In this document: positions 8,304-17,154 of the stretch, piece after piece
Position numbering within the stretch: the first letter of the stretch is position 1
How the letters are laid out: every line of letters starts with the position of its first letter
Assembly: GCA_021604365.1 (NCBI GenBank)
Contig: BQIZ01000004.1
Span: forward strand, 1 to 55,723
Length of the DNA: 55,723 bases
Source of the DNA: Nitrospirales bacterium
GTDB lineage: Bacteria > Nitrospirota > Nitrospiria > Nitrospirales > UBA8639
Direction: 5' to 3'
Notes under the pieces: generated by a model
What the model saw: only the letters and a program-made list of their open reading frames with translations
What the model was told of the DNA's origin: nothing
Database searches by the model: none
Translations under genes and position numbers: made by a program

Positions 8304-10685
8304 TCAAATGATCTGAGTTAAGACTTTAGAGAGATCGAGGAGATTATACGGCTTGGCAATAAAGCCTGAGAATCCGAATTCGCCGGCATGAGCCATGACC
8401 GGGTCGTTGGAATACCCGCTTGAAACAATAACCTTGGCATTTGGATCACAGTCTTTAATGAGGCGCAACGTTTCCTTGCCTCCCATTCCTCCGGGTATCG
8501 TGAGATCAAGGATGGTGGCCAAATACGGGTGGCCGCCCTGAATGGCTTGGGTATAGAGCGCCACGGCTTTCAGTCCATCGTCGGCAAAGTCCACCTCGAA
8601 TCCGAGATGGTCGAGCATTTTTCCTAAGACATCCTGGATGTCTTCTTCATCATCCATGACTAAGATTCTTCCCCCGCCTTGCACGAGACTTTCCGGTGTT
8701 TCATTCTTTTTTGCGGATAGGGAGGTTGAGACGGGGAGATAGAGGGTGAAGCATGTGCCGTTGCCGAGTGAAGAGGTGACGGCCACATGCCCTCCATGGC
8801 GTTTCATAATGGAATAGGTCGTGGCCAGGCCCAGTCCGCTCCCTTTTTGTTTGGTCGTAAAGTAGGGATCGAAGATTTTTTGGAGATGATCATCAGGAAT
8901 GCCGATGCCCTGGTCCGTGACGGACACACACACATACCTGCCGGGTTTCAGGGGAAGTACGGTCTGAGGGGGCACCAGACAATTGTTTGCGACGACGCTG
9001 ATAGTGCCTCCATCCGGCATGGCCTGATGGCTATTAATCACGAGATTCTGTATCACCTGACTGATTTGACCTTCATCGACTTCGATCGCCCAGAGGTCAT
9101 CGGGGAGATCCGTAGTGCACCGGACAGCCGAACCTCGCATGGCGAATTGCACTGTGTCGGTAATAATGGAGGCAACTGAGGTCGTGCTTTTGACCGGGGC
9201 GCCTCCTTTCGCAAAGGTGAGCAGTTGCTTGGTGAGATCCCTCGCTCGCAAACAGGCTTTTTCCGCAGCCTCCAGTCGTTCAACGACTTTCTCGCCCTGA
9301 GGCGGCGACTGTTTTGCGGTCACCATTTTAGCCAGTCCGATATTGGCAAATACCGACGTGAGAATATTATTGAAATCATGCGCAATGCCGCCGGCCAGTA
9401 AGCCAACCGACTCAAGTTTGGTGGCCCGTAGTCGTTCATCTTCCAGTCGTTTCCATTCCGTGATGTCCCGTGTCACGATGACTCCCACGACCGTCCCGGT
9501 GCTGGTTCGAAAGGGGTGGATGTGACTTTCAAACCAGCGCCATTCGGATTGGTTCGTTTGCAACCGGCACACCATATCAATTTCCTGAAGTGTCTTGAGA
9601 TGAGAATGAAACGACTCGGATAACGGTCCCCGTTCTTCGGGATGGATGAAATCAAAGAAATTTTTCCCCACTATTTCGGCTGCCTCATAGCCCAGGACTT
9701 TTTGACAATTCGGGGTGATGTAATGACATTCACCCGTCGCGGTGGTTTCGATGATTAAATCATAGGCATGTTCGACGATGGCCCGGTAGCGCTGCTCACT
9801 ATCCCGCAAGGCATCTTCGGCCTTTTTACGTTGAAGTTCCCCGGCCGCCCTGGCAGCAAACAGTTGAATGATGGATTGGGCCACATGGATGTTACGGATG
9901 GCCGTCGGACTAAAGACAAGCAGGATCCCGATAATTTGTCCTGTCTGGCCACGGAGGGCCGTTCCCAAATAACTGATGACCGACCATGAGCCGAGCGGGG
10001 AGTCCGGAGGAAAGAGCGGGGATTCCAAATTGTCCCCATGGCATCCTTTGACTTTCAGAAGTTGCTCAAAAATCTCTGGAGGAGGTGTCCACGGCATATT
10101 TTCCCCGAAAGTCCCATCGGACCAAATGGCGACAGTTTGGGTGAGCGGGTGAGTCGGCGATTCCAATTCCGCTAATATGGCATAGGGCACATTCAAAGCC
10201 TGGCAGAGATCTCTTACCAAAAACCGCAAAAACGCCATGCTCCCGGGAGCCGGGTCGCTTTGGGCAATTTTCCGTAACGCTTCATCAATGCGTTTGCGTT
10301 CTGTAATATCTTTGACCACCGAAATCGCACCCCATTGAATGCCATTGGAGTCGAAGAGGGGGTAGCATGAGACCAGGAAATCCCCTGGGAGAGAAGGGAA
10401 CTGTGTTTCCACCACTGCAGACAGGGCGCCTGCTAACACCGTTTCCCATGGCGGAGGGTTTTTGGGGATGGTCGCTCCATAGTAGGGTGTGCGGTAATTA
10501 TGTCCTACCAATGGGCCGATTTTTGATTGAACTTGGTCACGAATGGCTCGATTGGTCCAGACAATCGTCCCTGTGCGGTCTAAAATCATGACATGATCCG
10601 TGAGGGCATCAAAGGCCTGCTCCCATTTCTCGACCGACTGCACAGGGGTGGTTATTTTTGAAGCCCCTTGAAGGTTCTTAGTCAT
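8304..10685 (-). CDS. Hybrid sensor histidine kinase (PAS-GAF-PAS-HisKA-HATPase-REC)
   Basis: A 793-aa soluble hybrid kinase with no transmembrane segment, so it senses a cytoplasmic cue. Domain order: PAS (about 25-130, 'VMILDRTGTIVWTN'), GAF-like (150-300), second PAS/PAC (305-420, 'YDLIIETTATGECHYI'), HisKA with the phospho-His in 'GGIAHDFNNIL', HATPase with 'NLVINSHQAMPDGG', 'DQGIGIP' and 'GSGLGLATTYSI', then a C-terminal receiver (675-790) with acidic pair 'DDEED' and phospho-Asp in 'ATILDLTIPGGMGG'. The HDFNNIL type H-box is typical of NtrB-like PAS hybrid kinases. It lies 56 bases downstream of the REC-HD-GYP gene on the same strand. They probably form one two-component unit feeding c-di-GMP turnover. 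Confidence 0.95.
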   Translation of the reverse strand: MTKNLQGASKITTPVQSVEKWEQAFDALTDHVMILDRTGTIVWTNRAIRDQVQSKIGPLVGHNYRTPYYGATIPKNPPPWETVLAGALSAVVETQFPSLPGDFLVSCYPLFDSNGIQWGAISVVKDITERKRIDEALRKIAQSDPAPGSMAFLRFLVRDLCQALNVPYAILAELESPTHPLTQTVAIWSDGTFGENMPWTPPPEIFEQLLKVKGCHGDNLESPLFPPDSPLGSWSVISYLGTALRGQTGQIIGILLVFSPTAIRNIHVAQSIIQLFAARAAGELQRKKAEDALRDSEQRYRAIVEHAYDLIIETTATGECHYITPNCQKVLGYEAAEIVGKNFFDFIHPEERGPLSESFHSHLKTLQEIDMVCRLQTNQSEWRWFESHIHPFRTSTGTVVGVIVTRDITEWKRLEDERLRATKLESVGLLAGGIAHDFNNILTSVFANIGLAKMVTAKQSPPQGEKVVERLEAAEKACLRARDLTKQLLTFAKGGAPVKSTTSVASIITDTVQFAMRGSAVRCTTDLPDDLWAIEVDEGQISQVIQNLVINSHQAMPDGGTISVVANNCLVPPQTVLPLKPGRYVCVSVTDQGIGIPDDHLQKIFDPYFTTKQKGSGLGLATTYSIMKRHGGHVAVTSSLGNGTCFTLYLPVSTSLSAKKNETPESLVQGGGRILVMDDEEDIQDVLGKMLDHLGFEVDFADDGLKAVALYTQAIQGGHPYLATILDLTIPGGMGGKETLRLIKDCDPNAKVIVSSGYSNDPVMAHAGEFGFSGFIAKPYNLLDLSKVLTQII

Positions 10686-10741
10686 GATGCCTCAGCGGTG
10701 CCGCCTCATGTTCGCTCATGTGTCTCCAGTCTCTGATATCG

Positions 10742-11743
10742 CTACCAGACGACTTTCGCGAATAATTCTGCCAGATGGGGATCGACACTTTTGCCCGCTT
10801 CCTGCCGAATTTTTTCTCGTGCTTCCGGGACGGGCATAGCCCTTTGGGAACCATAGCCGGTCACGAAATGATCGAAGATATTCGCCAGACCGACAATGCG
10901 TGCCGACAAGGGAATTTGTTCGCCCATCAATCCATCCGGATATCCAGACCCATTAAACTTTTCATGGTGATGGAGGATGATCTGTTCGACACAGGCATGA
11001 AATGGAAGGCCCTTCATCATTTTGCCTCCGATGGCGGGATGACATTTGAGAAGTTCCTGGTCTTGTTCCGTCGGGGAATGAAGTCCGGAAATGAGGTGAT
11101 CATGGATGCCGATTTTCCCGATATCATGAAGATAGGCCCCGAGTTGTATGCCCTCTTGCTCCTCCTTGGTTAATTGAAGATGCTCAATGAGCAGAGCGGC
11201 ATAAAAATTCACCCGGCTCCCATGTTGAATCAATTCGGGGTGTTTGGCTGCGAGGAGGGTTTTAATGTTGGCCAGGGCGGATTGGACATCGATCCCGGAA
11301 GCCCAAAGGCTTCCAAATGCTTGCAACGCGGCTTGAAGGGAGGAATATCGGCGACGGCGATCGAGAGTATTATTGATTGTGTCAAGCAGTTCGGCCACAT
11401 TGAAGGGTTTGAGAATATAGGCGGCCACCCCGTGGCGGATGGCTTCGATGGCGGATTGGAGTGTGCCATATCCGGTGATGATGATAATATCCACATCTTT
11501 CCCGTCTTTCCGAATCTGAGAAAGAAGATCGTTTCCTGACAGATCAGGGAGTTTTAGGTCAAGGGTGATGAGATCAATGGGGTGGGTTTTGAGAATTTGA
11601 TGCGCAATTTCAGCCCGATCAACCGTAAAGAGATTGAAATAGGGAGAAAGAATTAATTTTAACGCCTCGCGCGGACCTTCCTCGTCCTCAACAATTAAAA
11701 TATTTGCTTGGGGGACGGAGGATTCAGTACCAGTAGTTTCCAT
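10742..11743 (-). CDS. Response regulator with HD-GYP output domain (RpfG-like)
   Basis: A 333-aa protein: an N-terminal receiver domain (acidic pair in 'IVEDEEG', phospho-Asp in 'LITLDLKLPDLSG', Lys in 'YILKPFN') followed by an HD-GYP domain. The HD-GYP signatures are 'LHDIGKIGI', 'HPAIGG' and 'HHHEKFNGSGYPDGL', the last being the HHE...GYP motif of active c-di-GMP phosphodiesterases. The expected reaction is hydrolysis of c-di-GMP under phosphorylation control. The ORF track uses a TTG at 11761, but AAGGAG sits six bases before the ATG at 11743, which is the better start. The hybrid kinase follows directly and is the natural partner. Confidence 0.95.
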   Translation of the reverse strand: METTGTESSVPQANILIVEDEEGPREALKLILSPYFNLFTVDRAEIAHQILKTHPIDLITLDLKLPDLSGNDLLSQIRKDGKDVDIIIITGYGTLQSAIEAIRHGVAAYILKPFNVAELLDTINNTLDRRRRYSSLQAALQAFGSLWASGIDVQSALANIKTLLAAKHPELIQHGSRVNFYAALLIEHLQLTKEEQEGIQLGAYLHDIGKIGIHDHLISGLHSPTEQDQELLKCHPAIGGKMMKGLPFHACVEQIILHHHEKFNGSGYPDGLMGEQIPLSARIVGLANIFDHFVTGYGSQRAMPVPEAREKIRQEAGKSVDPHLAELFAKVVW

Positions 11744-11970
11744 CAACGACTCCTTTTCCAAATGAAGCGACCCATGAAGACAGTAAAAAAAATAAATAGT
11801 TCATGAGAGCGTAATCGTTCGCTTCTTAGGATGAAGTCGGAGAGATTTCCTATTCCGTGTGAGGATACCATCCTGTTTAGTGGCGATTCACCTCCTGACG
11901 ACAAAACCGGTTCTCTACAGCCGGCAGGGAGGGAAGGAACAACCGGGGATAGGGAAAAAGAGCCACCATC

Positions 11971-12621
11971 TTATAGATTTTCAGATTTTAAATGTAATAC
12001 CCGATCTTTGACTGTCAGATCTTGAAATAATTGGTTGAACAAATCTTTGGCGACATGATTTGTGAGTTCTTCCACATCCTTGGGATTGAACGTCACCACG
12101 CTGTCGGTTCCATTCGCGCCGAGCACCATCCGGACAGTGCTGCCATCCGCCGAATTTTTTGCTTCAAAGGCCACACGTATTTTGACCTCAATATCCGTAA
12201 AGCCAAACCCGCTTTTCGCATTCGTCTCCAAGACCAAAATATCGCCTGTCAGGGTGACATCGGCCGGAGCACTTTCCGGCTCGGTTTCAGATGTTGTTGC
12301 CCGGGAGGCTTGCCACTTTTCCTGTTGAAGGTATTCCAGGGCAAGATCAGCCATTCCCTCGCCGAGGTTCCCATTCCAGGCATTAAAGTGAGTCGCACCT
12401 CCCCAAAAATGCGTCCGGGACCCGAGACGAGTTTTCTGTGGTCGTTTATCCTGAAACGGTTCAACCAAAATGGTTAGATCTTCGTGAGGGGTGGTGTTGA
12501 CCTTCGTCGTGGACGGGAGGGCATGGGGATCAAAATTCACGGTTTGCCCGGATCCCTGACATCCTACGACCCCTAGGCTGGCAATGAACACCATGATAAA
12601 CCACTTGGGTTGTGTCTTCAC
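11971..12621 (-). CDS. Putative outer-membrane lipoprotein of unknown function
   Basis: About 216 aa. The N-terminus is a lipoprotein signal: basic start, hydrophobic 'FIMVFIASLGVVG' and a lipobox ending in Cys ('GVVGC'). The mature part contains 'LTILVEPFQDKRPQKTRLG' followed by a Trp/His-rich stretch, resembling small lipoproteins such as YajG or auxiliary subunits of lipid ABC importers. This is a resemblance only. The ATG at 12636 has no ribosome-binding site, whereas GGAGG lies eight bases before the GTG at 12621, giving a start MKTQPKW. It is separated by about 230 bases from the HD-GYP gene downstream, so probably has its own promoter. Confidence 0.75.
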   Translation of the reverse strand: MKTQPKWFIMVFIASLGVVGCQGSGQTVNFDPHALPSTTKVNTTPHEDLTILVEPFQDKRPQKTRLGSRTHFWGGATHFNAWNGNLGEGMADLALEYLQQEKWQASRATTSETEPESAPADVTLTGDILVLETNAKSGFGFTDIEVKIRVAFEAKNSADGSTVRMVLGANGTDSVVTFNPKDVEELTNHVAKDLFNQLFQDLTVKDRVLHLKSENL

Positions 12622-12857
12622 TCGTGGAACCTCCATGTATAGATAGTGAATATCAGATGAGCGTCTATGCTGTGACGGGAGAGGGATGTTGCCGCCAATA
12701 CCCTACCATGTCTGCACCACACATCCATCCTCAATGTTGGAAAGCGTAAGAATAATAAACCTGCAGGATTTTATCTAGTCTTGCGTTGATTGTCAGTCAT
12801 GAGCATGAATGAATGATTCCCGCACCATGCCACCTTATAATGAGAGGATGATCTGTC

Positions 12858-12903
12858 TTGACATTGTCGTAAACCACTTGACACTATCATACCTGGTTTG
12901 ACT
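12858..12903 (+). promoter_or_regulatory. Three TTGAC motifs with exact 20-bp spacing
   Basis: TTGACA at 12858, TTGACA at 12878 and TTGACT at 12898 start exactly 20 bases apart, ending 22 bases before the ATG of the next gene. None has a good -10 box at 17 bases. A phased operator (about two helical turns per step) is a better reading than three promoters. This is inference from pattern only. Confidence 0.4.
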
Positions 12904-12925
12904 GTTAATCCAAAGGAAATTCTTC

Positions 12926-13303
12926 ATGTGGAAGCATAATTTTTTGTTTCGAGCCGAAGGGGCGGTGCCCCTGGAGCAGACCGAAAACGAGTTATTTCAT
13001 GATACGGACCCGGCACTGGATAGTTCAGGCTTGCAGATGGATAAATATATTTCCGTGTGGCTTCAAGGGGATGGCGATGAGACAAAGCCACTCGTCTATA
13101 CGACAGTGTATGTTCGAACGGCCACGTTAGATCCCGAGAAAGGGGTTGGATTTCTTCAGCCGCTTCAAGGACGGACCCACCAAATAAAATCCATGTTGTC
13201 CTCCGCGCAGAAAATGTATCTTCGGCAATGGTTGTCGAGTTCCTATCCCCCAGCCTGGGAAGAGTCTGATGACCACTTTCAGTCAATTTTTTCAGAACCC
13301 TGA
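12926..13303 (+). CDS. Small hypothetical protein
   Basis: A 125-aa protein, not recognised. It has no signal peptide or membrane segment and is acidic to neutral. It contains the phrases 'ISVWLQGDGDE' and 'LVYTTVYVRTATLD' that look like beta strands in a compact domain, and a hydrophilic C-terminal tail. AAAGGAAA lies before the ATG at a workable distance. It stands between a minus-strand lipoprotein gene and the FAD monooxygenase, 127 bases upstream of the latter. A phased TTGAC triplet lies immediately upstream. Coding status rests on the ribosome-binding site and an uninterrupted frame. Confidence 0.6.
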   Translation: MWKHNFLFRAEGAVPLEQTENELFHDTDPALDSSGLQMDKYISVWLQGDGDETKPLVYTTVYVRTATLDPEKGVGFLQPLQGRTHQIKSMLSSAQKMYLRQWLSSSYPPAWEESDDHFQSIFSEP

Positions 13304-13430
13304 CCTCCTCCTCCACGCTGGAGGATGATCGAGTCGGGTAATCGGAATGCTGACAACTCGGTTTCTCGCTCACCCCGGTTGTGCGGGAACAGGTCGAATT
13401 TTTTTGTGAAGGGATTCAAAGGTATCTGTC

Positions 13431-14705
13431 GTGGACCTACATACACAGGTTTTGATCATCGGTGCTGGCGGCGGGGGAGCTGTTCTGGGCCTTCTCTTAG
13501 CCCGAAAAGGGATTGCTAATATTGTTCTGGAACAGGCTTCGGGGCCTCCACAGGGCTTGCGTGGGGAAATTCTTCAACCCAATGGACAGCAGATTCTTCA
13601 GGGGCTCGGCCTTTTAGATCAACTGCCTGTTCATGCCTACAAACCGGTTAGATTCTTTCATTTCCGTCAAAGTGGAGGAACGCGGCTCTGTACCATTGAC
13701 TATGGGATGTTGCCGCCGCCTTTTAATCGGGCCCTGGTGATGTGGCCTCATGTCGTTCACCACACCATTCTCGACGCTCTGTGCCGGGAGAATCCAGAGG
13801 GACTTCGGTATGGGGCAACCTTTCAGTCCCTTCTCCGCAATGGCAAAGGGATCGCAGGCGTCAAAGCGGACATAGGGGGAAGCCCGGTTACTATTGGATC
13901 GCAATTGGTGGTTGGGGCAGATGGACCGTTTTCTGAGGTTCGAGGAGCCCTTGGCATTCCCACGGCGCTTCATCGATATCTCGACAGTTATCTTGTTGCC
14001 ATGTTGGAATCACCAGGCCCACTCGAGGAAGCCCAGTATTATGTGGGCAAAAAATCCATTCTGGGAATTTTCCCTGCTGCCGGTCAAAAAGTCTATGCCT
14101 TTTATATGGTTTCGTCTGATTCTCTGAATCAGGTCAAGGCCGATGGGGTGTCGGCCCTTCGAGAAAAATGGAAAACCATTGCTCCGGATCTTGCCCCGCT
14201 CTTTGACTCCTTACTGGATTGGAATCAGACGGCCTATATGGGAACGGGGAGGGTCCGGGCGAAAACCTGGGTTCAGGATGGGGCGGTCGTCATGGGTGAT
14301 GCCGCGCATGGGATGAATCCACATGCCTCCCAGGGACGGATGCAGGCGATGGTCGATGCGGTCACCCTCGCGGAGGTTCTTGACGATTGTCACCGGACCG
14401 GAAATTGGTCGACGTCCGCTCTTAAGCGATTTGAAACACAACGGCGCCCACAGGTCACCATGTTGCAGCGCCTGGCTGATGAAGAGGTCTTTTTCTGGAA
14501 TACCGGAAATCCTCTCCTCGGAATGTTGCGAGACCGTGTGTTCTCTACGATGGATAAAAATCCTCGTTTACAATATCAAGTCTTGACGGCCACAGCAGGG
14601 CTGCGGACCACATCACCATTTGGATGGGTGGATCGGTTTCAAGCTGCAGGATTGTTACCCGATCCTCGGGCCCATCAGATTCCCGATCATGCCGGGTCTG
14701 CATAA
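13431..14705 (+). CDS. FAD-dependent monooxygenase (UbiH/PHBH-type)
   Basis: A 424-aa flavoprotein hydroxylase of the p-hydroxybenzoate-hydroxylase superfamily. The Rossmann dinucleotide motif is 'IIGAGGGGAVLGLLLARKG' near the N-terminus. A DG-type motif is 'VVGADGPFSEVR' (about 160) and the second FAD motif is 'VVMGDAAHGMNPHASQG' (about 285-300). These enzymes use NAD(P)H and O2 to hydroxylate aromatic, quinone or polyketide substrates. The real substrate is not visible; UbiH-like ubiquinone/menaquinone-related or aromatic hydroxylation are options. The start is GTG at 13431 with AAAGGT upstream. It is followed after 58 bases by the nucleotidyltransferase-fold gene; cotranscription is likely but a functional link is unclear. 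Confidence 0.9.
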   Translation: MDLHTQVLIIGAGGGGAVLGLLLARKGIANIVLEQASGPPQGLRGEILQPNGQQILQGLGLLDQLPVHAYKPVRFFHFRQSGGTRLCTIDYGMLPPPFNRALVMWPHVVHHTILDALCRENPEGLRYGATFQSLLRNGKGIAGVKADIGGSPVTIGSQLVVGADGPFSEVRGALGIPTALHRYLDSYLVAMLESPGPLEEAQYYVGKKSILGIFPAAGQKVYAFYMVSSDSLNQVKADGVSALREKWKTIAPDLAPLFDSLLDWNQTAYMGTGRVRAKTWVQDGAVVMGDAAHGMNPHASQGRMQAMVDAVTLAEVLDDCHRTGNWSTSALKRFETQRRPQVTMLQRLADEEVFFWNTGNPLLGMLRDRVFSTMDKNPRLQYQVLTATAGLRTTSPFGWVDRFQAAGLLPDPRAHQIPDHAGSA

Positions 14706-14763
14706 TTAACTCCGGAGTCCATCTTCGTCACTCATCATTTTTCCAATATTTGGTCTGTATCCT

Positions 14764-15528
14764 ATGCCAACCACAACGTTGCAGTCGCTTGAACTTCCCG
14801 AGGACCTTCGGGAAATCCTTGAACAATATTTAACACAGCTTCAGAAGGGTTGGGGTGCTGATTTAGAGGGAGTTCTCCTGTATGGCAGTGCGGCCAGGGG
14901 AGATTTCATTGCGGGCCGCTCCAATATCAATTTTTTGGTGCTGGTCCGGGAACTTTCGGTGAGTGGGCTTCAGCGTGCAGGGCAATTGCATCGCCAATGG
15001 GGTAAGCACCATATCGTCGCACCACTGGTGATGACACAGGAGGAATTGTCCCGATCATGTTATCTGTTCCCCTTGGAATATTTTCAAATGCAGGAGCAAC
15101 ATGTGCCTCTGGTAGGGAAAGATCCGTTCGGTGCCGGACAAATTGATGAGACACAGTTAGGATGGCAATGTGAGCAGGAACTCCTGGCCAATGTGTTTCG
15201 TGTGCGGCAACGGTTTGTCGAAGGAGAAGGACGAGCGGAGGCCATCCAGGCTTTGCTGATTCTATCCATAACCGCCGTTCTCCCCTGCGTGCGAGGAATT
15301 CTTCGGGCCTTAGGACACCCCTCAAAGAGAAAAGATGTGCAGATTCTTGAATGCCTCCCTCCTGCCTTGCAGTTTGAACCCACGGTCCTCCTCGACATGC
15401 TTCAGATGAAGCGAGGCATCAATAGTCCGGGTTCCCTTGAATGGCCCAAGGTGTATGATCGGTATCTTCAGACTTTGGAGGGCTTGTGCAAACGGGTTCA
15501 GGCGGTTCGTCAGGATAGGGGGCTATGA
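14764..15528 (+). CDS. Nucleotidyltransferase-fold protein with degraded metal site
   Basis: A 254-aa protein. Residues 40-65 carry the start of a Pol-beta/minimal nucleotidyltransferase motif, 'VLLYGSAARGDF', but the following metal-binding block reads 'SNINFLVLV' where active enzymes have S-D-I-D. Both aspartates are Asn, so catalysis as a nucleotidyltransferase is doubtful. The C-terminal half (about 130-250) is helical, as in proteins that pair this fold with a HEPN-like or DUF4111-type helical bundle; the exact family was not determined. The stop overlaps the start of the TPM gene by four bases (ATGA), indicating translational coupling. Confidence 0.75.
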   Translation: MPTTTLQSLELPEDLREILEQYLTQLQKGWGADLEGVLLYGSAARGDFIAGRSNINFLVLVRELSVSGLQRAGQLHRQWGKHHIVAPLVMTQEELSRSCYLFPLEYFQMQEQHVPLVGKDPFGAGQIDETQLGWQCEQELLANVFRVRQRFVEGEGRAEAIQALLILSITAVLPCVRGILRALGHPSKRKDVQILECLPPALQFEPTVLLDMLQMKRGINSPGSLEWPKVYDRYLQTLEGLCKRVQAVRQDRGL

Positions 15529-16259
15529 CCATGTATGGAAAGCGGTTTGTTGGTCCGTTCATCCTGCTGTTCCTGTTGATTTTCTCTGCACCCTCGATGG
15601 GAATGACTCCCAAGGAACAAAATCTCCCAACCCCATTGGGATACGTGAGTGACTATGCCAACCTGCTTGATGAGGAATGGCACAAACAAATTCGATCAGT
15701 GTGCAAAGACCTTGAATCCTCTTCCGGCATTGAAATGCTGGTGGTGACTCTCCCAACCATCAGCCCTCTTGCCCATGCCCAGGAATATGCCTCCCGCCTC
15801 TATGAAGCCTGGCGGATTGGTACGGCGCAACAGGAGCGTGGCATTCTGCTGCTGGTGGCTGTCAAGGAACGCCAAGCCGTGGTGGTTGTCGGAAAGAACC
15901 TTTTGCCGATCCTGACTCCACAACAATTGGATGAGATTTCCCTCAAGCATTTGCGCCCCATGTTTCGTTCCGGAGAGTATGGGATCAATATCTACAGATC
16001 TGCCATATCCCTTTCGACGTTGGCCGCGCGGACTCCTATTCCGAAGGACAACCCCCCCCCTCAGCGATCAGCCGCTTTTTGGATGAATATCGGGGTAGTG
16101 GTGATGATGTTGTATGCGTTATGGCGATTTACTCGTCCCGAACGGCGTCATCCCTTTCCCCGTTGGAAAAATGGAGAATATTGGGGAACAGGCCAGGGGG
16201 GATTCGGTGGGAACTTTGGTGGATTTGGCGGAGGAACGGGTGGCCAGGGCTTACGTTGA
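15525..16259 (+). CDS. TPM-domain (YgcG-like) membrane protein
   Basis: A 244-aa protein with an N-terminal signal peptide ('FILLFLLIFSAPSMG'). A TPM domain (about residues 38-165: 'PLGYVSDYANLLDEEW', 'SSGIEMLVVTLP', 'ERGILLLVAVKERQAVVVVG') comes next. Then there is one transmembrane helix near 185-205 ('MNIGVVVMMLYALW') and a glycine-rich tail ('GGFGGNFGGFGGGTGG'). TPM domains have been linked to phosphatase activity in plants and to complex assembly or repair, and the glycine-rich tail is common in the YgcG group. The domain faces the periplasm. The gene overlaps the preceding one by four bases. Confidence 0.88.
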   Translation: MTMYGKRFVGPFILLFLLIFSAPSMGMTPKEQNLPTPLGYVSDYANLLDEEWHKQIRSVCKDLESSSGIEMLVVTLPTISPLAHAQEYASRLYEAWRIGTAQQERGILLLVAVKERQAVVVVGKNLLPILTPQQLDEISLKHLRPMFRSGEYGINIYRSAISLSTLAARTPIPKDNPPPQRSAAFWMNIGVVVMMLYALWRFTRPERRHPFPRWKNGEYWGTGQGGFGGNFGGFGGGTGGQGLR

Positions 16260-16425
16260 AGGGGCTGGACTGAATCTATGGATCATCCCTTTTCTCATCA
16301 TGAAATATGTGGGTGGATATTCGGGGAACCGTTTTTTCGAAAACCGACTTTGCGATGTTCCAACCTTCTCCATGGATTTTTGGAGACTTCTGGAAATGAA
16401 ATTGTTGGGAAGGTCGATCACGACT

Positions 16426-16466
16426 AAAAATCCGACATTCCCAGGCCAACTTCATGTCGGCCTGGG
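16426..16466 (-). terminator. Intrinsic terminator between convergent genes
   Basis: On the minus strand, CCGACAT and ATGTCGG (16432-16438 and 16454-16460) form a 7-bp stem followed directly by A and five T, serving the DUF3386 gene. The same DNA can instead fold as CCCAGGCC/GGCCTGGG (16440-16447 and 16459-16466). The two hairpins are mutually exclusive. About 215 bases between the convergent genes otherwise hold only a 49-codon frame (ATG at 16277) with no ribosome-binding site. Confidence 0.65.
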
Positions 16467-16476
16467 GGGATAGGGT

Positions 16477-17154
16477 TTATGACAACATCTTGTGATTTTC
16501 AAACGTTAACGAACGCACGACAATTTCACCATTTTCATAAGAAATAATGCGACGGGTGGCCGGAAGATCTGAGTTGCCGACTCTGATATGTGTATCCGAA
16601 AAACTGTCGACATTTTTCAGTGACCGGTCTTTTGGTGAAAAATAATAGACCGTATATCGGGTGGTGAGATGATGGTGATCTTGGGTGACTGCACTATCTT
16701 CGACGTTGATGGTAAAAGCCGCTTGCGGCATGTTTCGGTTGATCTGCGTGATGCGGTTGTCTTTCACCCTGTACCAGGAACCCATGCCATCTCCATGAAT
16801 GGTGATCCGTTGTCCCAAAGGGTGCTGGTCATCTCCCTCTAACGTCAGGGTATGTTTTCCGTCTGATTCCTGAAAGGTTCTGGGTCCCCGGTGCACGGCA
16901 ATCATTCCAATCTGGTTTTGAGCCCAGTTTTGTAGTTCCGCATCATCGATCGCAACCGTCACATCCCGTGGTCCTTTCACCGTCACAGTCCCTTTGGTTT
17001 CTTTCCCGTTGACATTAACCCGAAGGTCGGACTGAAAGCCCTTGAAGTCAGGTTGCCACCGGGATGTTTTGGCAAAAGCGGCTTGTAGCAGTTCGCGGGC
17101 CTTGGGATCATCCTGGACCTCGGTGGTTGGTTTTACTTCTGTATTCTTTTCCAT
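16477..17154 (-). CDS. DUF3386 family protein
   Basis: A 225-aa protein matching the pattern of the DUF3386 family known from cyanobacteria and Nitrospira-type bacteria: an N-terminal 'DPKARELLQAAFAKTSRWQPDFKGF', then beta-rich segments and a C-terminal 'RIISYENGEIVVRSLTFENHKML'. The function is unknown. No signal peptide is present, so it should be cytoplasmic. AGGAG lies eight bases before the ATG. It is a single-gene unit, convergent with the TPM gene and divergent from the PASTA-protein array, with about 415 bases to the latter. Confidence 0.82.
   Translation of the reverse strand: MEKNTEVKPTTEVQDDPKARELLQAAFAKTSRWQPDFKGFQSDLRVNVNGKETKGTVTVKGPRDVTVAIDDAELQNWAQNQIGMIAVHRGPRTFQESDGKHTLTLEGDDQHPLGQRITIHGDGMGSWYRVKDNRITQINRNMPQAAFTINVEDSAVTQDHHHLTTRYTVYYFSPKDRSLKNVDSFSDTHIRVGNSDLPATRRIISYENGEIVVRSLTFENHKMLS

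Noticed and set aside
16114-16473. 119-aa ORF overlapping the TPM gene end
   Set aside because: The larger part is an out-of-frame reading of the TPM gene; the remaining frame has no ribosome-binding site.
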